Shown here: positions 43,698 through 56,998 of the stretch, piece after piece
Numbering within the stretch: position 1 is the first letter of the stretch
How the letters are laid out: each line of letters begins with the position of its first letter
Source of the DNA: Pisolithus tinctorius
Taxonomy: Eukaryota; Basidiomycota; Agaricomycetes; Boletales; Pisolithaceae
Length of the DNA: 64,000 nt
Assembly: GCA_024663395.1 (NCBI GenBank)
Contig: JANFAH010000099.1
Location: forward strand, 62,001-126,000
Reading direction: 5' to 3'
Translations under genes and position numbers: made by a program
The notes under the pieces: model-generated
Seen by the model: the letters and a program-made list of their open reading frames with translations, nothing else
Database searches by the model: none
What the model was told of the DNA's origin: nothing

Positions 43698-46600
43698 ATG
43701 ACATTGCAGTACAAAGTCACGCATGTTTTTTGTCCTCTGCAACTTCCTAACGGAGATGACCATTCTCACTTCAATGATCTTGCTCTATCCGAAGCAGTAC
43801 GCGACTCGGCATTCGAGTTTGATAGGAACCTCGATCATCTTGCAAAAACTCATTGGGAATGCACGAAGAAGTTGTTGAGAAATCTCTGCGAGGCGATTTG
43901 TTTTCATCAGTTAGAAGAAAGTTGTGTGGCGTCTCAGCTGGAATCTATGACAGCAGGAGGTATGTACTGTATGTCGCAAGGCATCTTTTGCTCGTGCTGA
44001 CTCCGTTATATAGATGTTGTCAGCTATCTTATCCGCGCTCAGAACGCAGCTGTTGTGTTTCGACGAGGTGCAGAGCAAACCATCGCGGAGTCATTCGAAG
44101 TGTCCCCCATTGCGGCGGCGGTCATGGGTTCCTGCGGTAAACTTGTGTGTTCATACCCGGGCCCGGCGATTGCCGTTCCAAACGTGGTTTTTGACGACGC
44201 TGTATTCCGCCTCGAACTTGCTCATTTCCTCTGCGAGATGGACAAAGACAGTCTTGACGCAGCTCCTACCACCTGCAAGGCGGGTTCCATGGTTTCCGAG
44301 GAACGGGATACAGTGCACCCTCGGTATATAACGGAGCTGCTGACTGGCATCCTACGAGCTGTTGGCAAGCCTGCCGATGTGCAGCGAATCAATAAACGTA
44401 TTGGTGATGACGTCGTATGGCACGATGCTCGTCTCCCTTGGCGCCGCTCTTCACTCTGGCTGATGATCAGAGTCGTACTGCAAACTACGCTATCAGGAAA
44501 TGACCTTGGATTAGACGGCGGATACAAGAAATTCATGTTATTCTTTATGAACAGACTCGCCGGCGAAGCTCTGCATGCCAGAATGTCCGATGACGTCTTG
44601 CACTGGATATCTGCCAAAATTAGTCGCCGCCTGACGAAGTTGGGAGATTCAGCCCCAATTTGGTTGTCAGCCGCCGTGCTAGAGACATGCGCGACGTTCG
44701 CACTCTACTGGATGAAAGGTGGAAGCAAGTGCAGGAACACGATGCCTTTACGCCAACGTGGAATCCCCAATCCCTTAACTTCCAGACTGACACCCAGCTC
44801 TCGCTACTTGATAGTCACGAATATATCAGTAACATCTTGAATCCAAGCGGTTCCACTTCCCGTCCTGCCGGTTTTGTGACCGGCCGCCGCTTACGTGGTA
44901 GTTTGGAAAACTTTCTGTCGAAACTGGCGACTTCTTCCGGGATACCTACAAAGCGTACCCTCGTTTGACACTCTACGATGTAGAACGCGAGGTTAGCCAT
45001 AGCATTGATGATTGGGTTGCCGGCGCCTTGGAAGATGACGCCGATGCAGCATGCGCGAAGCTGGAGCTCCTAGCCAGCATGTATGCGTCGGCAGCTAGTG
45101 AAACCTACAAAGGCAATCCAGAAGACTTCTCACGAATGTTTCTTACCGTCATCGAATTATGGGTTGCAATCGACAAACTCGTCATACGGCAGATTCCCAT
45201 GCTCTTGAATACTCCCCTGAAATACCTATCTCTCTCCTGGAGCAATTACTCCTTCGAGATGCGCATGACATCAGCGGCTTTGCCTCGCATCTGATTACAT
45301 TCGCAAGCGTCACTGAAGCTATAAATGGGCGGTCTGTATTCTCGGACCGGGCGGACTGTAGCAACTTCGCAGTGCGCTACTTCCAACAAGATTCTCACTT
45401 GCAAGCCTTGAGGGACCGCATCGTCGACGCTCGTCAGGACCGTCGGGAAAAGGTTAATGAGCTCAGGCGGTCGGTCGAGCGCTACACGATATCATAGGGC
45501 GAGCTGCAGGCATGAATCATGAATACTCTGTGATTATCGTGGAGAAGCTACACAGTTATGATTGCAGGAAGTGTCGCCTTGAAGCCGAGTCGAAAATCGG
45601 ATCACGGTACACGAATGGCCCCTCCCGGAGGATTTTTATCGTGTCGCAGTAGTCTTCGAGCTAAATCGCCCACCTGCTTTCGATATGTGGCGTTCGGTCA
45701 TTTGTCTCCTTCTTATTGATATCTGCTCTCCGCAGCTGACGGGAACATCCTCATACTTGTCTAGAAGATATTTTGCGCTAGGCTCCTACTACACCGAACA
45801 CACGAGGACTCGTGTCACGCTGGCTTCCGACACGAAACCCTTCATACACTCTCACTACCGGTCAACCTATGTACCAACCGATGAGAGCACAGTCTGCGTC
45901 AACAACGGACTTAACTTTTACTACTACGACAAACGTTCCCATGTCTCTGTCACTGATGCCTTCGGCACCGTGGATATATCTGGCCCTTGTTCCCATCAGC
46001 TCCCACGAGGTCCGTATCAAAACTTACAGGACTATCTTCGGTATACAGCGCACACCTCAAATCAGGTGTTGTGCACCAGGCCAACTGTGACAAAGAGCTT
46101 TCTATTCACGAGTTCATAGCGTATGGCCACCTACGCAGTGGTCCCTCTTTACAGTGGCTCAATATCTTGCGGGAGATTCGTGCCAATACGTTGACCCTCC
46201 GTCGTGACGAAGTCCACATACTGTTCGCTCAGGCAGTCAGCCAAGTTGGACCAATATCAGATGATAGGAAGTTGGTATGGCATGTTGAGCTGCAACATAC
46301 GCATTTCCGTCACTCGTTCCTGGGCGAACTTGAAACCCTTGTGTCGACTGTGTCGGGAAACTGGTTGGAGGGTACGACAATGGATACAGTTTCATTTGTG
46401 GTCGCTAGGATGCTTTCTGCGAGACCTGCAGTCCAAGACCATAGCTATCATCGAGCTCTCGAGCTACTCCGCACCGTTCGGGAGAAGACGTTCACTTGGG
46501 TACTGGAACTCTTTCACAAACTGGAGCAGACACGTGCGAGGTTGAGAAGGAACAACTTCGAGGACGCCTTCGTGACTCGGCAGCCATCTGCCGTAGCACT

Positions 46601-49600
46601 TTTGATGTGGGTCCTGACGACATAACGAAGCTTCTCGACTCTACCAGAGCTCTGGAGATTCTACTGTGCTGTGCGGTGGTCATCAATAACAACACCCCTC
46701 CGCAGTTCAGTGCCCGTCATGAAATGTCAAGGCTCCTTATGGAACGTGACTGTCGCCTATCATGGAAACTGGAGGAACTTGTGGGCACTATGATCCTGGA
46801 GGGGAATGATGGCATTGATCTCGGGATTAAACACTTATGGCCAGGGTACCGCAGAGGCTCGCAATGGCAAAAAGCGGGCACTGGTAATTGTAGTTGGTTC
46901 ACCACCAATACGACCAGCTCCGAAGCCCAGCATTCACAACAAGTGCACTTCGATATCCTCAACGGTACTTTATTGGTGGACGGGCGGCCGATGGGAAGAC
47001 TACCGGATGAGATCAGGACAGATCCGATTTTTACCTTGCTTTTTGGTGCTGTATGTGTGTTGACTCTATTTCGTATACTGACTTTCAGCAGCAAGCACCG
47101 GACGTCCTTCCAGGTGATTTGGCAGGAATGGACTACGTCACTCGCGGTTTGATTGACGAATATCGGGTAGGTTTCCGTGTCGATTTGTATCTACAGAGAG
47201 CTAAGATTGGTCCTGTAGGTTTACTTCCGAATGGGATCGAATGGGTTGATAATTCAGGCCCAAAAAGAAGCTGACCCGGACGTTTTCGAATTGATTCCTC
47301 TTCAGAAGTTGGCATCCGATCTCCCCACTGCACTGGTTGAGAACCACGTGCACTGGATCAATCTTACGACTCACACGATGGAAGTTCGCCCTATAGAGAA
47401 TTTGTGGGGGTCGTCCGACAACTGGACGCTTCACTTTTCACCTGGATGTCATTCGATGATTAAAGGAGATACCACTCTCTTGATGTTCGCAGTGAAACCT
47501 GGCGGATGTTGTCTGAGCGGCTTCAACTTTTAGAAAATCCCCGGAACATCATTATCACGCTAGAAAATTCAAGGGTGTCTGTCAACTTACCGCGCTACGG
47601 TCTTTCTTTCTTGTTAACGATGACTGGGAGTTGGAGTGCTGTAATCCTCGTGGAATGGTGTACGACGAAAGCCAATCTGCAGGAACGTTGATCGGGCTAG
47701 CAAACAAGCTGGTTTTGCGACCTAGGCCAATTTAGTTGATGAAGGCGTCCAGCGACTCTTGCTTATACCAGAAGGGAATGTGTCATTCGCGAGGCAAGGC
47801 GATCACGTGAAGGTCACGGTCAATATATCGGGTCCGCGAACAAGCGGTTCCTTTGCCAAATATTCCGGATTGATACCAACTTTGGATGCCTAGTTGCAAT
47901 GCTAGTGGTAGCCTTGCGAGCAATCTTTATAGGGCCTACCTGCACGCACTGACCAGCAAATCGTGTTCAGTGGACCCTCTAACGCAAAGGACTGGTACAG
48001 AGGAAGCGTTATCTATTTTGCACTCTGCTGCATGCCGGTCGTTTATGAAGATCGATACTCGCTGCGACAAACTTCTGTGTCACATTGCAGCACTGACCAC
48101 TCCTCGAACGTGGTACCCCAAACATCTGAAGTGCATGCAAACTGTGCATTGGCTGGCGGGACTTCCGGCTGCATCTCAGCACCATGGCTTTTACCTTGCT
48201 TGCTCGTCTATCAAAGAATCGAGATCCTGCAACAACTACAGGACTTTCCTGATGGTCAATCGACTTCGCTCTTCAAAGACTTCCCGTCCTGTGACGACCA
48301 CCTGCTTGTCGTGCTGCAATCAGAGCTGTGGCACTTTACCCACCAATGTCGGATAATCCCTTTCCAGGTGGCGGATCTGACTCCGTTTACGAAGCAAGGG
48401 ATGTACGGCTATCATCTGCTGACGTACTCCGTGCATACAGCACTGCGCTTGCTGTCTACAATTGGTCAGCTCAGAAACGTCTAGAATAACATCCAAGCCT
48501 TACTTGAGTCTTGGAACGCCACTGTGGGAGGTGTTTCGCGGCATTCTCGTTGCGTTACGGCAGAAACTGGTTATCCCACGACCTACCGAGATCTGGCTTC
48601 CATTGTATGATAGCTGTCGTAGGAGCCAGGCATCGCGCCATCGTTTTCAACTCATATTTCCCTGTCCGCCATGGCATACGCCTCTTCGAAGCTCGAAGAC
48701 GTTGTCGGTACATTACTGGCCTTCGCAACAATGCCTCAATTCAAGAATGAAAATCCACCTGATTATCCATCTACAACCTTTCTGATGGTTACACACCTTC
48801 GCAATGTGCGTTGAATGAGCTCATTTCCAGCGGGAAAAGCCGTACAACTACAGCCTAAGTCCAGAGGAGTACAGGGAGCGGCTCCAGCGGGAAAAGAGTG
48901 AAATAATTGCGAGGACGACTGCTGCATGGCCCTGTTTGAACCCCCCTCCATGCCGAAACCTCTTTTGGTATGATACTGCCGCATTGGACCGTGATCTCTG
49001 CGAATTGTTTGCGAGTTGTTACCGCAACATGGAGTTGAAGAATCACCTGAATCACGTGGAGTCAATTCTTGGCCAAAAACCTTCCCACCCGTTTATAGGA
49101 CCTCTTGACCCGACCTCGCTCGCTAACCGATCATTGGAATATCCCTTCACTCCATCTTTGAAAGGTCACAACCCAATCCACCGGGCCATGACTCTCGATG
49201 ACCTTTTTCAACGAGCTGCGCTTGCTGTACCCCCGCCCCCGAAGTTGGAACTCAACCTAACCCTTTCTCGGTCTCAAACTTGGTATTTATCCTTTTATAC
49301 TATGCGAATGCGTCATGCTGAATCTTACTTTTTCAGCGGACCTAGCCAAATGAGCCAGTTGATTGACGACCTCCGCCGGAATGCAAACTCGGCGTTTCAA
49401 CTTATGTATGCAGATGGGCTCCAACGGAGTGCGGACCATCTTAGTCACGATCAGACGACCCTGGAAGTAGATGCTCCCGAAATTGAACACTTCGTGAAGT
49501 TAATCAGAGGACATTACAAGGATAGCAGGAAAATATACATGTCCACCCTAAGGTCGCTTGTGGCATACTTGGGTCCACAAACGACAAGCGAGCGTGCGGT

Positions 49601-52600
49601 CTACAGCTCAGGTCAGTGGCCACGTGTCACAGCAAAGGTTCTCTTTGGTTGCCTCTCATCAACATCGCAAATTCGATTGTCTCGTGACTGGCGAGTTTGT
49701 TTAATAGCATTCACGAAGCTTGCACTAGAGTACCAGCGCACTCGCCGAATGCTTGCCTTGGCAAAGAATGGCCGAGCCGAAGATTTACACAAGGAAATAG
49801 AGAACACCGGTTGCAATGGTTGGGATGCAGAGTCGTATGCCGATTGGCTATTAATCCAGGTGCTTTTATCTTCTCATCTCTTGTTCTGTGGCAAGTTTAT
49901 TCACCCCTCCAATTATCGGTTCAGCTGGATGGAGATTTCCTCATCCGTCCTGTCCAAGCAGACGTTGCATCAGAAATGATAGCCCCTCATTCCGGCCAGA
50001 ACACCGTTCTGCAGTTAAATATGGGCGAAGGGAAGTCATCTGTAATCGTACCGGCAACAGCCTCGGTCCTCGCTGACGGAAACCAACTGGTGAGGGTAGT
50101 GGTCCCGAAGGCTCTCGCTTCCCAAATGCTCCATTTACTCGTACATCGTCTTGGTGGACTCGCCAATCGACGAGTCTTTTACTTGCCATTTTCAAGATCC
50201 TTGGAAATCGGCCATTTGGGTGCCAGAGCGGTCCAGGGAATCCTAAACAATGTATGCGCGAACGTGGCATCCTCGTAGTGCAACCAGAACATATCCTGTC
50301 ATTCAAACTGCTGAGTGTCGAGAAACAGCTAGATGATACCACGGGCATCGCCGAGCAACTATTGCAGACTCAGCGATGGCTTCATTCATACGCTCGCGAT
50401 ATCCTTGATGAAAGTGATGAGATCCTGCACGTTCGAAATCAACTGATCTATGCTATCGGTTTACAGAGACCTCTGGATGGCGCTCCAACTCGGTGGTCGA
50501 CCGTGCAACAGATACTCCATCTCGTAAAGAAACATGCCCCTTCGCTCCACGAGTTCCCGCTCGGTGTGGAATACGAGCAATATCACCGTCGCAGTGGCGC
50601 TTTCCCTCACATCCGTATTCTTCATGAAAAGGCAGGCGAACGCTCATTTCTAGGATTGCTCAGGACGTCATGGACGGTCGGCTACTCAACTTCAATCAAA
50701 CGCGTCGAAGCGAGAGGACTGCAATTCATGACTTTATCACCCGCATGGATGTTGCCCCTTCCGAAGTCCAAATGATACGGGACTACTGTGGAGGCACCAC
50801 CATGTGGATGTCCTTGTTACATTTACGTGGACTTCTAGCATCTGGGATCTTGTTGTTTGCACTAACGGAGCGACGGTGGCGCGTCGGCTACGGACTTGCA
50901 CCTCCTCGAACTATGCTGGCCGTCCCTTATCGTGCGAAGGACATGCCAGCACCGAGAGCAGAATTTGGTCATCCAGATGTTGCCATAGTGCTCACCTGTC
51001 TCTCGTACTACTACGGTGGTTTGGATCGGGAGCAGCTGACGTTATGTTTCGAGCGCCTTTTCACGTTAGATAACCCAGACCAGGAATACGAGTCATGGGT
51101 CCGCGATTGCCTTGAAGTTCCTGAACACCTCTATCAGATTAGTGGCATCAACACCCAGTCTTTGGATCAATGGAACTCCTACCTGTTCCCGATATTCTCG
51201 TACAACCAATCAACCATAGACTTCTATCTTTCACACGTTGTCTTTCCGAAGGAGGCTAAGGAGTTCCCTTCGAAGTTGTCTAGTTGCGGGTGGGACCTTG
51301 CAGAAGCGAGAGAGCACATAACTACTGGTAAGTGCATAGCTTTAGCCACAAACCCCTTTAACAATTCCTTGGTTAGGGTTTTCTGGGACGAACGATGCCC
51401 GCTATCTGCTGCCAACATCCACCAGCCAACGAGACCTTGATCACCAGCGCTCTACCAATGCAAAGGTTCTCGCCTACCTCCTGCGTCCCGAAAACGACGC
51501 CTACGTACAAACATCGTGGGCAGATGGTCGGCGACGAACAGCCGGCGAATTCCTTGGGCTTATAGCGGAACAAAAGCCGGAAATACGCGTGATATTGGAT
51601 GTTGGTGCTCAGGTCCTCGAGCTGCAAAACAACGAACTTGTGGCGCTTTGGCTGGAGTTGAAACCCGATGCGCTTGCCGCGATCTACTTCAACGACAATG
51701 ACGAGCTGACCGTGCTTTCACGTGAAGGAACCAAGCGATCATTTGCAGAGTCACCGTATGCAAGTCGACTGGACGAATGCATCGTGTATCTTGATGATGC
51801 ACATACGAGAGGCACCGACATCAAGTTTCCAATCGGGTTCCGTGCAGCGGCAACTCTGGGGCCCAAAGTTACGAAGGACCGCTTGGTTCAAGGTATGACA
51901 ATGGGATCGGTTGATGATACATGTCACTGATATTGGTGGCAGGGTGTATGCGCATGCGCAAACTTGGACATGGTCACTCTATCATGTTTTTCGGACCTCT
52001 AGAGGTAGACAGAAGCATCCGCAAGGCAGCTAGAAAAAATCGTCGAGACAGGATACATCCGGCAGACATCTTGTTATGGGCCATGGACGAGACGTGCACG
52101 GAGATCCAGAATAGTGCTCCCCACTGGGCTCAGCAGGGAAGGGACCACGCTTCGCGGTATTCCGCTTGGTCGGAGTTCTGCAGCAACGAAATAACTTGCG
52201 AGGAGCTCGCCGCTGCCTGGCGGCAACCGGATGCAAAAACCTTGGAAGAACTGTACGCGCCGTCCAGTCCTGAGCCGCAACCAACGTTGTCCTTCCCGGC
52301 AATCGAACAGCGCTGCCAAGAGCTTGGAGTTTCCTCCTCGACCCATTCGAATATGAATGAGGAACAGGAACGAGAAATTGTACATGAAATAGAACGCGAA
52401 ATGCAAGTGGAACGACCCCCACCAGCTAACCCAGCGGTGCATCAGGTCTCGGCAGACATTCGTCATTTCGTGCGCACCGGCATGGTTAACCCTCGATCAA
52501 AGGACTTTATTCACATGTTTGACTCATTTCGCGACCCCACAGCACCTCCCCAAGAGAACACCGTGTGGTCCCGACACATCTTTGCAACTTCTGACTACTC

Positions 52601-53326
52601 CACCGTGGTACAGGGACCAAGTCAAGTAGGAGTTGGTGAATACCTCCGTCCAGTTAACTGGATACTCTCGAGCCAATCGAGTGGGAACCCTCCTCTCGTC
52701 ATCCTTAGCCCATTCGAAGTAGATGGGTTATTACCAGACATCAGAAGCAGCGAATCTGTGTGTCTTCATGTCTACACGCCACGAACCCAGGCGAGAATGC
52801 GACCGTGTGACGACCTGCGTCTATACACAGTTCCTCCCGCTCACCCGACTGGGTTGCACCAACCTTACTCGTAAACCAGATCAATCTCTTTGCTGGGCAG
52901 CTGTACCTGCGCGACTACAACACATATCTTCGGCTTTGTTACTTTCTCTGCGTTTATGCCGACGATCTCCACGGTGAAGAGGATCTGGAGGTTGAGAGCG
53001 ATGGATTCATAGCTCCCGCACATCGCCCTCTGAAGGCGCGATCAATTGACACTTTCCAGAAGTCTCCACTTGCTTTCCTCAAGTACGTCACTAACCTGCG
53101 TAGGAGGGGGATGAACTTCACTGCCACACATATGGGGAAAATTTTGAATGGACGATCGTTGAAGAGAGAAGATTTCGAAGATCAGAGGAAAATTGAAATA
53201 GTACGCAGCGGACCGTCTCATGGAGATGCCCGAAATGTGCAGGATCTGTCTGCTGAAGCTGATTACGCGCTGTTTTTCGCTTTTGATATTGTGGTCCAGT
53301 TGCTCCGTATGTGCATTGTACGATAG
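43698..53326 (+). pseudogene. Giant DUF6606/DUF3638/DUF3645 gene, frameshifted
   Basis: Homology to the ~3000-residue fungal proteins often labelled ubiquitinyl-hydrolase-like extends over 9.6 kb. The N-terminal DUF6606-like part has THVFCPLQLPNGDD and FEVSPIAAAVMGSCGKL. The DUF3638 part contains LQLNMGEGKSSVIVP (about 50010-50055, a Walker-A-like GEGKSS), VVQPEHILSFKLL and ARDILDESDEIL. The DUF3645 part has YRAKDMPAPRAEFGHPDVA. At least five introns still splice correctly (43960-44013 and those near 47055, 49860, 51328 and 51893). The reading frame changes at least twelve times elsewhere, for example near 44685, 44937, 45190, 46070, 46530, 47240, 47480, 50240, 50660 and 52845, and there is an in-frame stop near 47716. 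The gene cannot make a full protein as read. Confidence 0.85.
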
Positions 53327-53479
53327 TGTTCTTGATAGTGTTTGCCAATATTACCAATAGCCCAGGGCTAGCCACCGGTGAAAATGCGACCACGTTAGAC
53401 TCACTCATAATGTGAAACTGGGTGCTTGTTGGTCGTCTACCCTGACACCATTTGGTGTAAGCGTTTTCTACAGTACGAC

Positions 53480-54245
53480 ACCGATCGTGAAGGTGACGCC
53501 GAGGGAGAGGAGCATCGCGCCATACGACGTCATCACCCATACATATACTGAATCGCTGGACTTCGGCAGGCTTACCAATGGCCCGCAGGATACCAATCGA
53601 CAACTCTGTTGTACTTACACCGAGCGTTCGCCATATCTCGTGCAGGGCCCGGGTACGAACACACAAGTTTACCGCAGGAACCGATGATCGCGGTCGCAGT
53701 GGAAGACACTTCGAATATGAATCTACAATAGTTTCCTCTGTGTCCCTTCTGAATGCAATAGCTGCATTCTGAGCATCCCAGATAAGATACGCGACAAGGG
53801 TCTGTACGCCAGAGTCAGCACGAGAAAGGAGCTAGCTTATGACATACATACTCCTACTGTCAAGATTCGACCATTCACATATACACCACCCTGCAACAAG
53901 GGATTTGCAAGATGCAGCTGACATCTGGCGGCGGGATACACCCATGGTAAAGCGCTGTGTGAACAGAGATATCTAGGACGTCTTGTGGTGCAGCGCGCCA
54001 GCGACTGGAGATGGTATTTCACAGTTCCAAAGTGCTCTGGATTGCAGGGAGGAAAGCACTTGTGACCATTGATATCAAGCATTGTTAGTAACCCATACCA
54101 AAGATGGAACAGTGTTGCTGCGCCTTTGATGACCGCCAGCCCTTGACAGCACCTTCAGTGGTTGATCAGTCAATCCGGAGACGCTCCCACGGAACAATCA
54201 TAACAGCCATGAATCTGATGAGTGTCCGATTGATAAGAAACACGG
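53480..54245 (-). pseudogene. Inverted, decayed copy of ankyrin-MYND plus 5' end of the giant gene
   Basis: Read on the minus strand from 54245 to 53840, the DNA matches the ankyrin-MYND gene at about 41795-42190 (shared blocks include gctgtcaagggc-like DNA, GHKCFPPCNPEHF, and the HxALxxxC repeat region). Continuing from 53830 to 53480 it matches the giant gene at about 43978-44470. That part includes its first intron end, the identical run tcctgcggtaaacttgtgtg, and GILRAIGKPAEVQR and GDDVVW. The 1.8 kb that separates these two parts in the direct copy is absent. Many indels break every frame. The order matches the direct copy, so one duplicated segment was inverted and then eroded. Confidence 0.85.
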
Positions 54246-55160
54246 CCGAGCTAGTTCAACATTCATCCCCAGGTCCCTCATAGGAAGCAACGTCTAGGTT
54301 TAACAACTGAAATGGGTATACCGGAACGTATACTTTGCGGTTTGGGATTTGAACAATTTCAATACAATTTCAAGGAGCGATACCGGGGACGGACACTTAC
54401 CATGAATCAAACTCGGCGTGCCGTGTTGCCCCAATGGATATCTCCAACAATCTCCTCCATCTTTGCGAACCTTCCTGTCGATTTTCCAAACCTCTCAAGG
54501 AATTGAGGGTGGAACATGGCACGCGGTTGGACAGTCACGCTGAGTGCCGCTCTCTTAGATCGCCAATCACGAGTCGGCTTGACTTCGCCAGTATTAACAT
54601 CACTGACGTACACTCGGAGGCGGGTTCCCGCGAAGTTCAATCCTCACAAGCGAGGGAGAGGGCGCCTGGAAGCATAACTTTGCACCGCTGATCTATTTGA
54701 CTGTCAGCCTTCAAACGTGGATCAGCCCGTTGGCCCAGGCATCGTCTTTGACTCGTAGATGGTGCCTTCGAAAAGCCGAAATTGGACCTCTGCCATGAAT
54801 ACCAGATGAGAGGGAGCATTAAATACGATGAATTATACTATACAATCAACGGCGTGGCGTGGGCCTGCGATGAATCGGGTCCAAAGCTGCCTAGCAATAC
54901 ATGAGTAATCCGGTGTATGGAATCGAGACCAAGTCGTGGCCGTAAGAAATGATATGCTTGGTTGCGGCGATGTTAGTGACTGTATGACGCAATAAGGTTA
55001 GGTGTTGCGACGGTGGCAGTGCGATGGACGCGTTCACACCCCGCACGTCCGTTTGTTCAAGGCTCTCCGATTCCACTACCAAGTCCACGAAGTATGTTTG
55101 ATCACCGACATTCGGAACTCTCACCTGAATTCTTAGATTCACTCAACAATAGTCGTTTTC
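54246..55160. other. Intergenic or eroded DNA
   Basis: About 0.9 kb. Minus-strand frames at 55142-54891 and 54640-54407 have no pattern I recognise. They may be further remnants of the inverted segment or of an unknown gene. Confidence 0.4.
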
Positions 55161-56780
55161 ATGGATCAGTCTGATGTCACAGCGGCGAAGACACCTCTGC
55201 TGGATGTCCTGCTATCTCATCTTCCGAGCGAGTTTTCCGCACTAGGATGCTTGAGCACAGTGTCGTCACGCATGGACGTGGAGACGCTACTTTCCTTTGC
55301 TCTTGGTGGGGACTGTTCCGCAACAGTGTCACCTGAGACACGAAAACATTGGGTACAACAGCAACCCGAGGCTATCCGAGCAATTCAATGTATTCGAGGT
55401 CTAGACTCAAAGGCTTGCAAACGTCCTCTAGAAGATGGAAGTGCTGACGTGACGCAGAGCTCGAAGAGGCTGCGAACAGAACAAGTTGAGGAGGAGGAGG
55501 AGGAGGACGATCCTCCTCTTTTCACTCTGCCAACCATTTCCACGACGTCACCTGTCCGAAAAAAGGTTGACATCACAGTCCACTCACGATCAATCCGATT
55601 TGTTAATCCCTCTTCCCGTGTACTTGAAGCGTCCATCCCGCTCATGAGTATCACCCGCGCGTTCCTCTTCCCACGCGTGGTAAAGCCAAGGACCACTGGA
55701 CTGTGGTACTTCTTTGCTCAGACGTGCCACCTGACAAGGGGAAAGCCGGCGCCACTGCACAACAGCAGGCAAAGCAGAACCCACAAGTCATATTCGGTCT
55801 CGACGCGCTAAGTACGGCTCAATTTGCCACGACGTCCTACTCGTTTTTCACAAAAGCGAACGGACATTCTGTGGCTAGTTCGAGGTCTATGACCACTACC
55901 ACCGATACAGTGGAAAAAGGCTCCGAAACCTGCTCATCTCTCCGTAAACTTCTCTCCTTCCTATCTGTCCCCTTCCTCGAACCTTCCGCCAGTATATTCA
56001 AAAGCGCATGTGCGCCTGCTAAAGCCGGGAACAGTGCTGCTGGAATTGATGCATATCTATCCGCAAAGCAAGGAACGCTATGGTTTTTCGATTGTGGCAT
56101 CCTATGGGGAGAGAGTAAGCCCTGTGAATTTTGGGCTGTAGAAGACTTAACAACACGAAATGGGGTCAAGTTATTGAGCGCCACGGGGCGGGCGTGTTCG
56201 GTTATACTGCGTAGAAGACGAACCGGGATTACCAAGGAGAGTGGTAATAGCAGTGATGAAGAAGAGTTTTCTGAGACGGAGTTTGCGATGATTGACGGGA
56301 AGGAACAAGATCCTATTCTGCGTGGGTGAGAGAGCGGGAGGCCATCTTTGGAAGGCCTTCGGGATCTGCTCCAGACGAAACTTCGGTACGCAAGGGAGAA
56401 AACAGAAACCAGAAGAACGCGGTTGCAAGCACCTCAGTGAACGGGCCCGCGTGGGACGATTCCGATTCAGATGACGAGGACTTTCGCTCTGACTCATCAG
56501 ATAGCGCTAGTGGCGGCTCGACCCCGTCGGATAATTCCAATGACGAGCAGCCTGATGGTGATGCTAGTGACGAGAATGAAGAGAGTGGATATGGACGACG
56601 ACGACGACGACGAGAGAAGAGGAAGCGGACGAAGAACTCGATGTCGCCCGGCACCCTCTATTGCGACGCGGTGCCATGCCCAAGATGTCCAAGTCTGCTG
56701 TGAACGCTGTCATTGACATGGTCAACGAAGAGTTTGGGTTTGCAGGGGATAGCGAAGAGGACGAATTACAAGATGATTAG
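55161..56780 (+). pseudogene. RTT106: RTT106-like histone chaperone gene with frameshifts
   Basis: The sequence encodes an Rtt106-type protein. It has an N-terminal helical part (LLSHLPSEFSALG, ETRKHWVQQQ) and a double pleckstrin-homology region (RSIRFVNPSSRVLEASIPL, HWTVVLLCSDVPPDKGK, AKQGTLWFFDCGILWG, PCEFWAVEDL). A long acidic Ser/Asp tail follows, ending HPLLRRGAMPKMSKSAVN and stopping with TAG at 56778-56780. Rtt106 deposits new H3-H4 behind forks and silences histone genes. The frame changes near 55668, near 56318 (before AWVRERE) and in the acidic repeat near 56600-56640. No introns explain the first two. Either the gene has just been lost, or the consensus has base-count errors. Confidence 0.75.
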
Positions 56781-56998
56781 GCTTCGTTCCTTACCGAGAC
56801 CTTGCTCTCAATGTATTTCAGCCCCTGATATTATTGTACATTCAGGTTTTGCACGACTAACGCACTGGCCGATCCAATTATATACAGTGTATCTTGTCTG
56901 AGCCAGAGCGGGCGGCATCCTCAAGCCGACTTCACGAAAACCTAGTACCAACCAAGGATACTCTATTTGTTGGAGACAATTCAAACACATGAGTAGAA

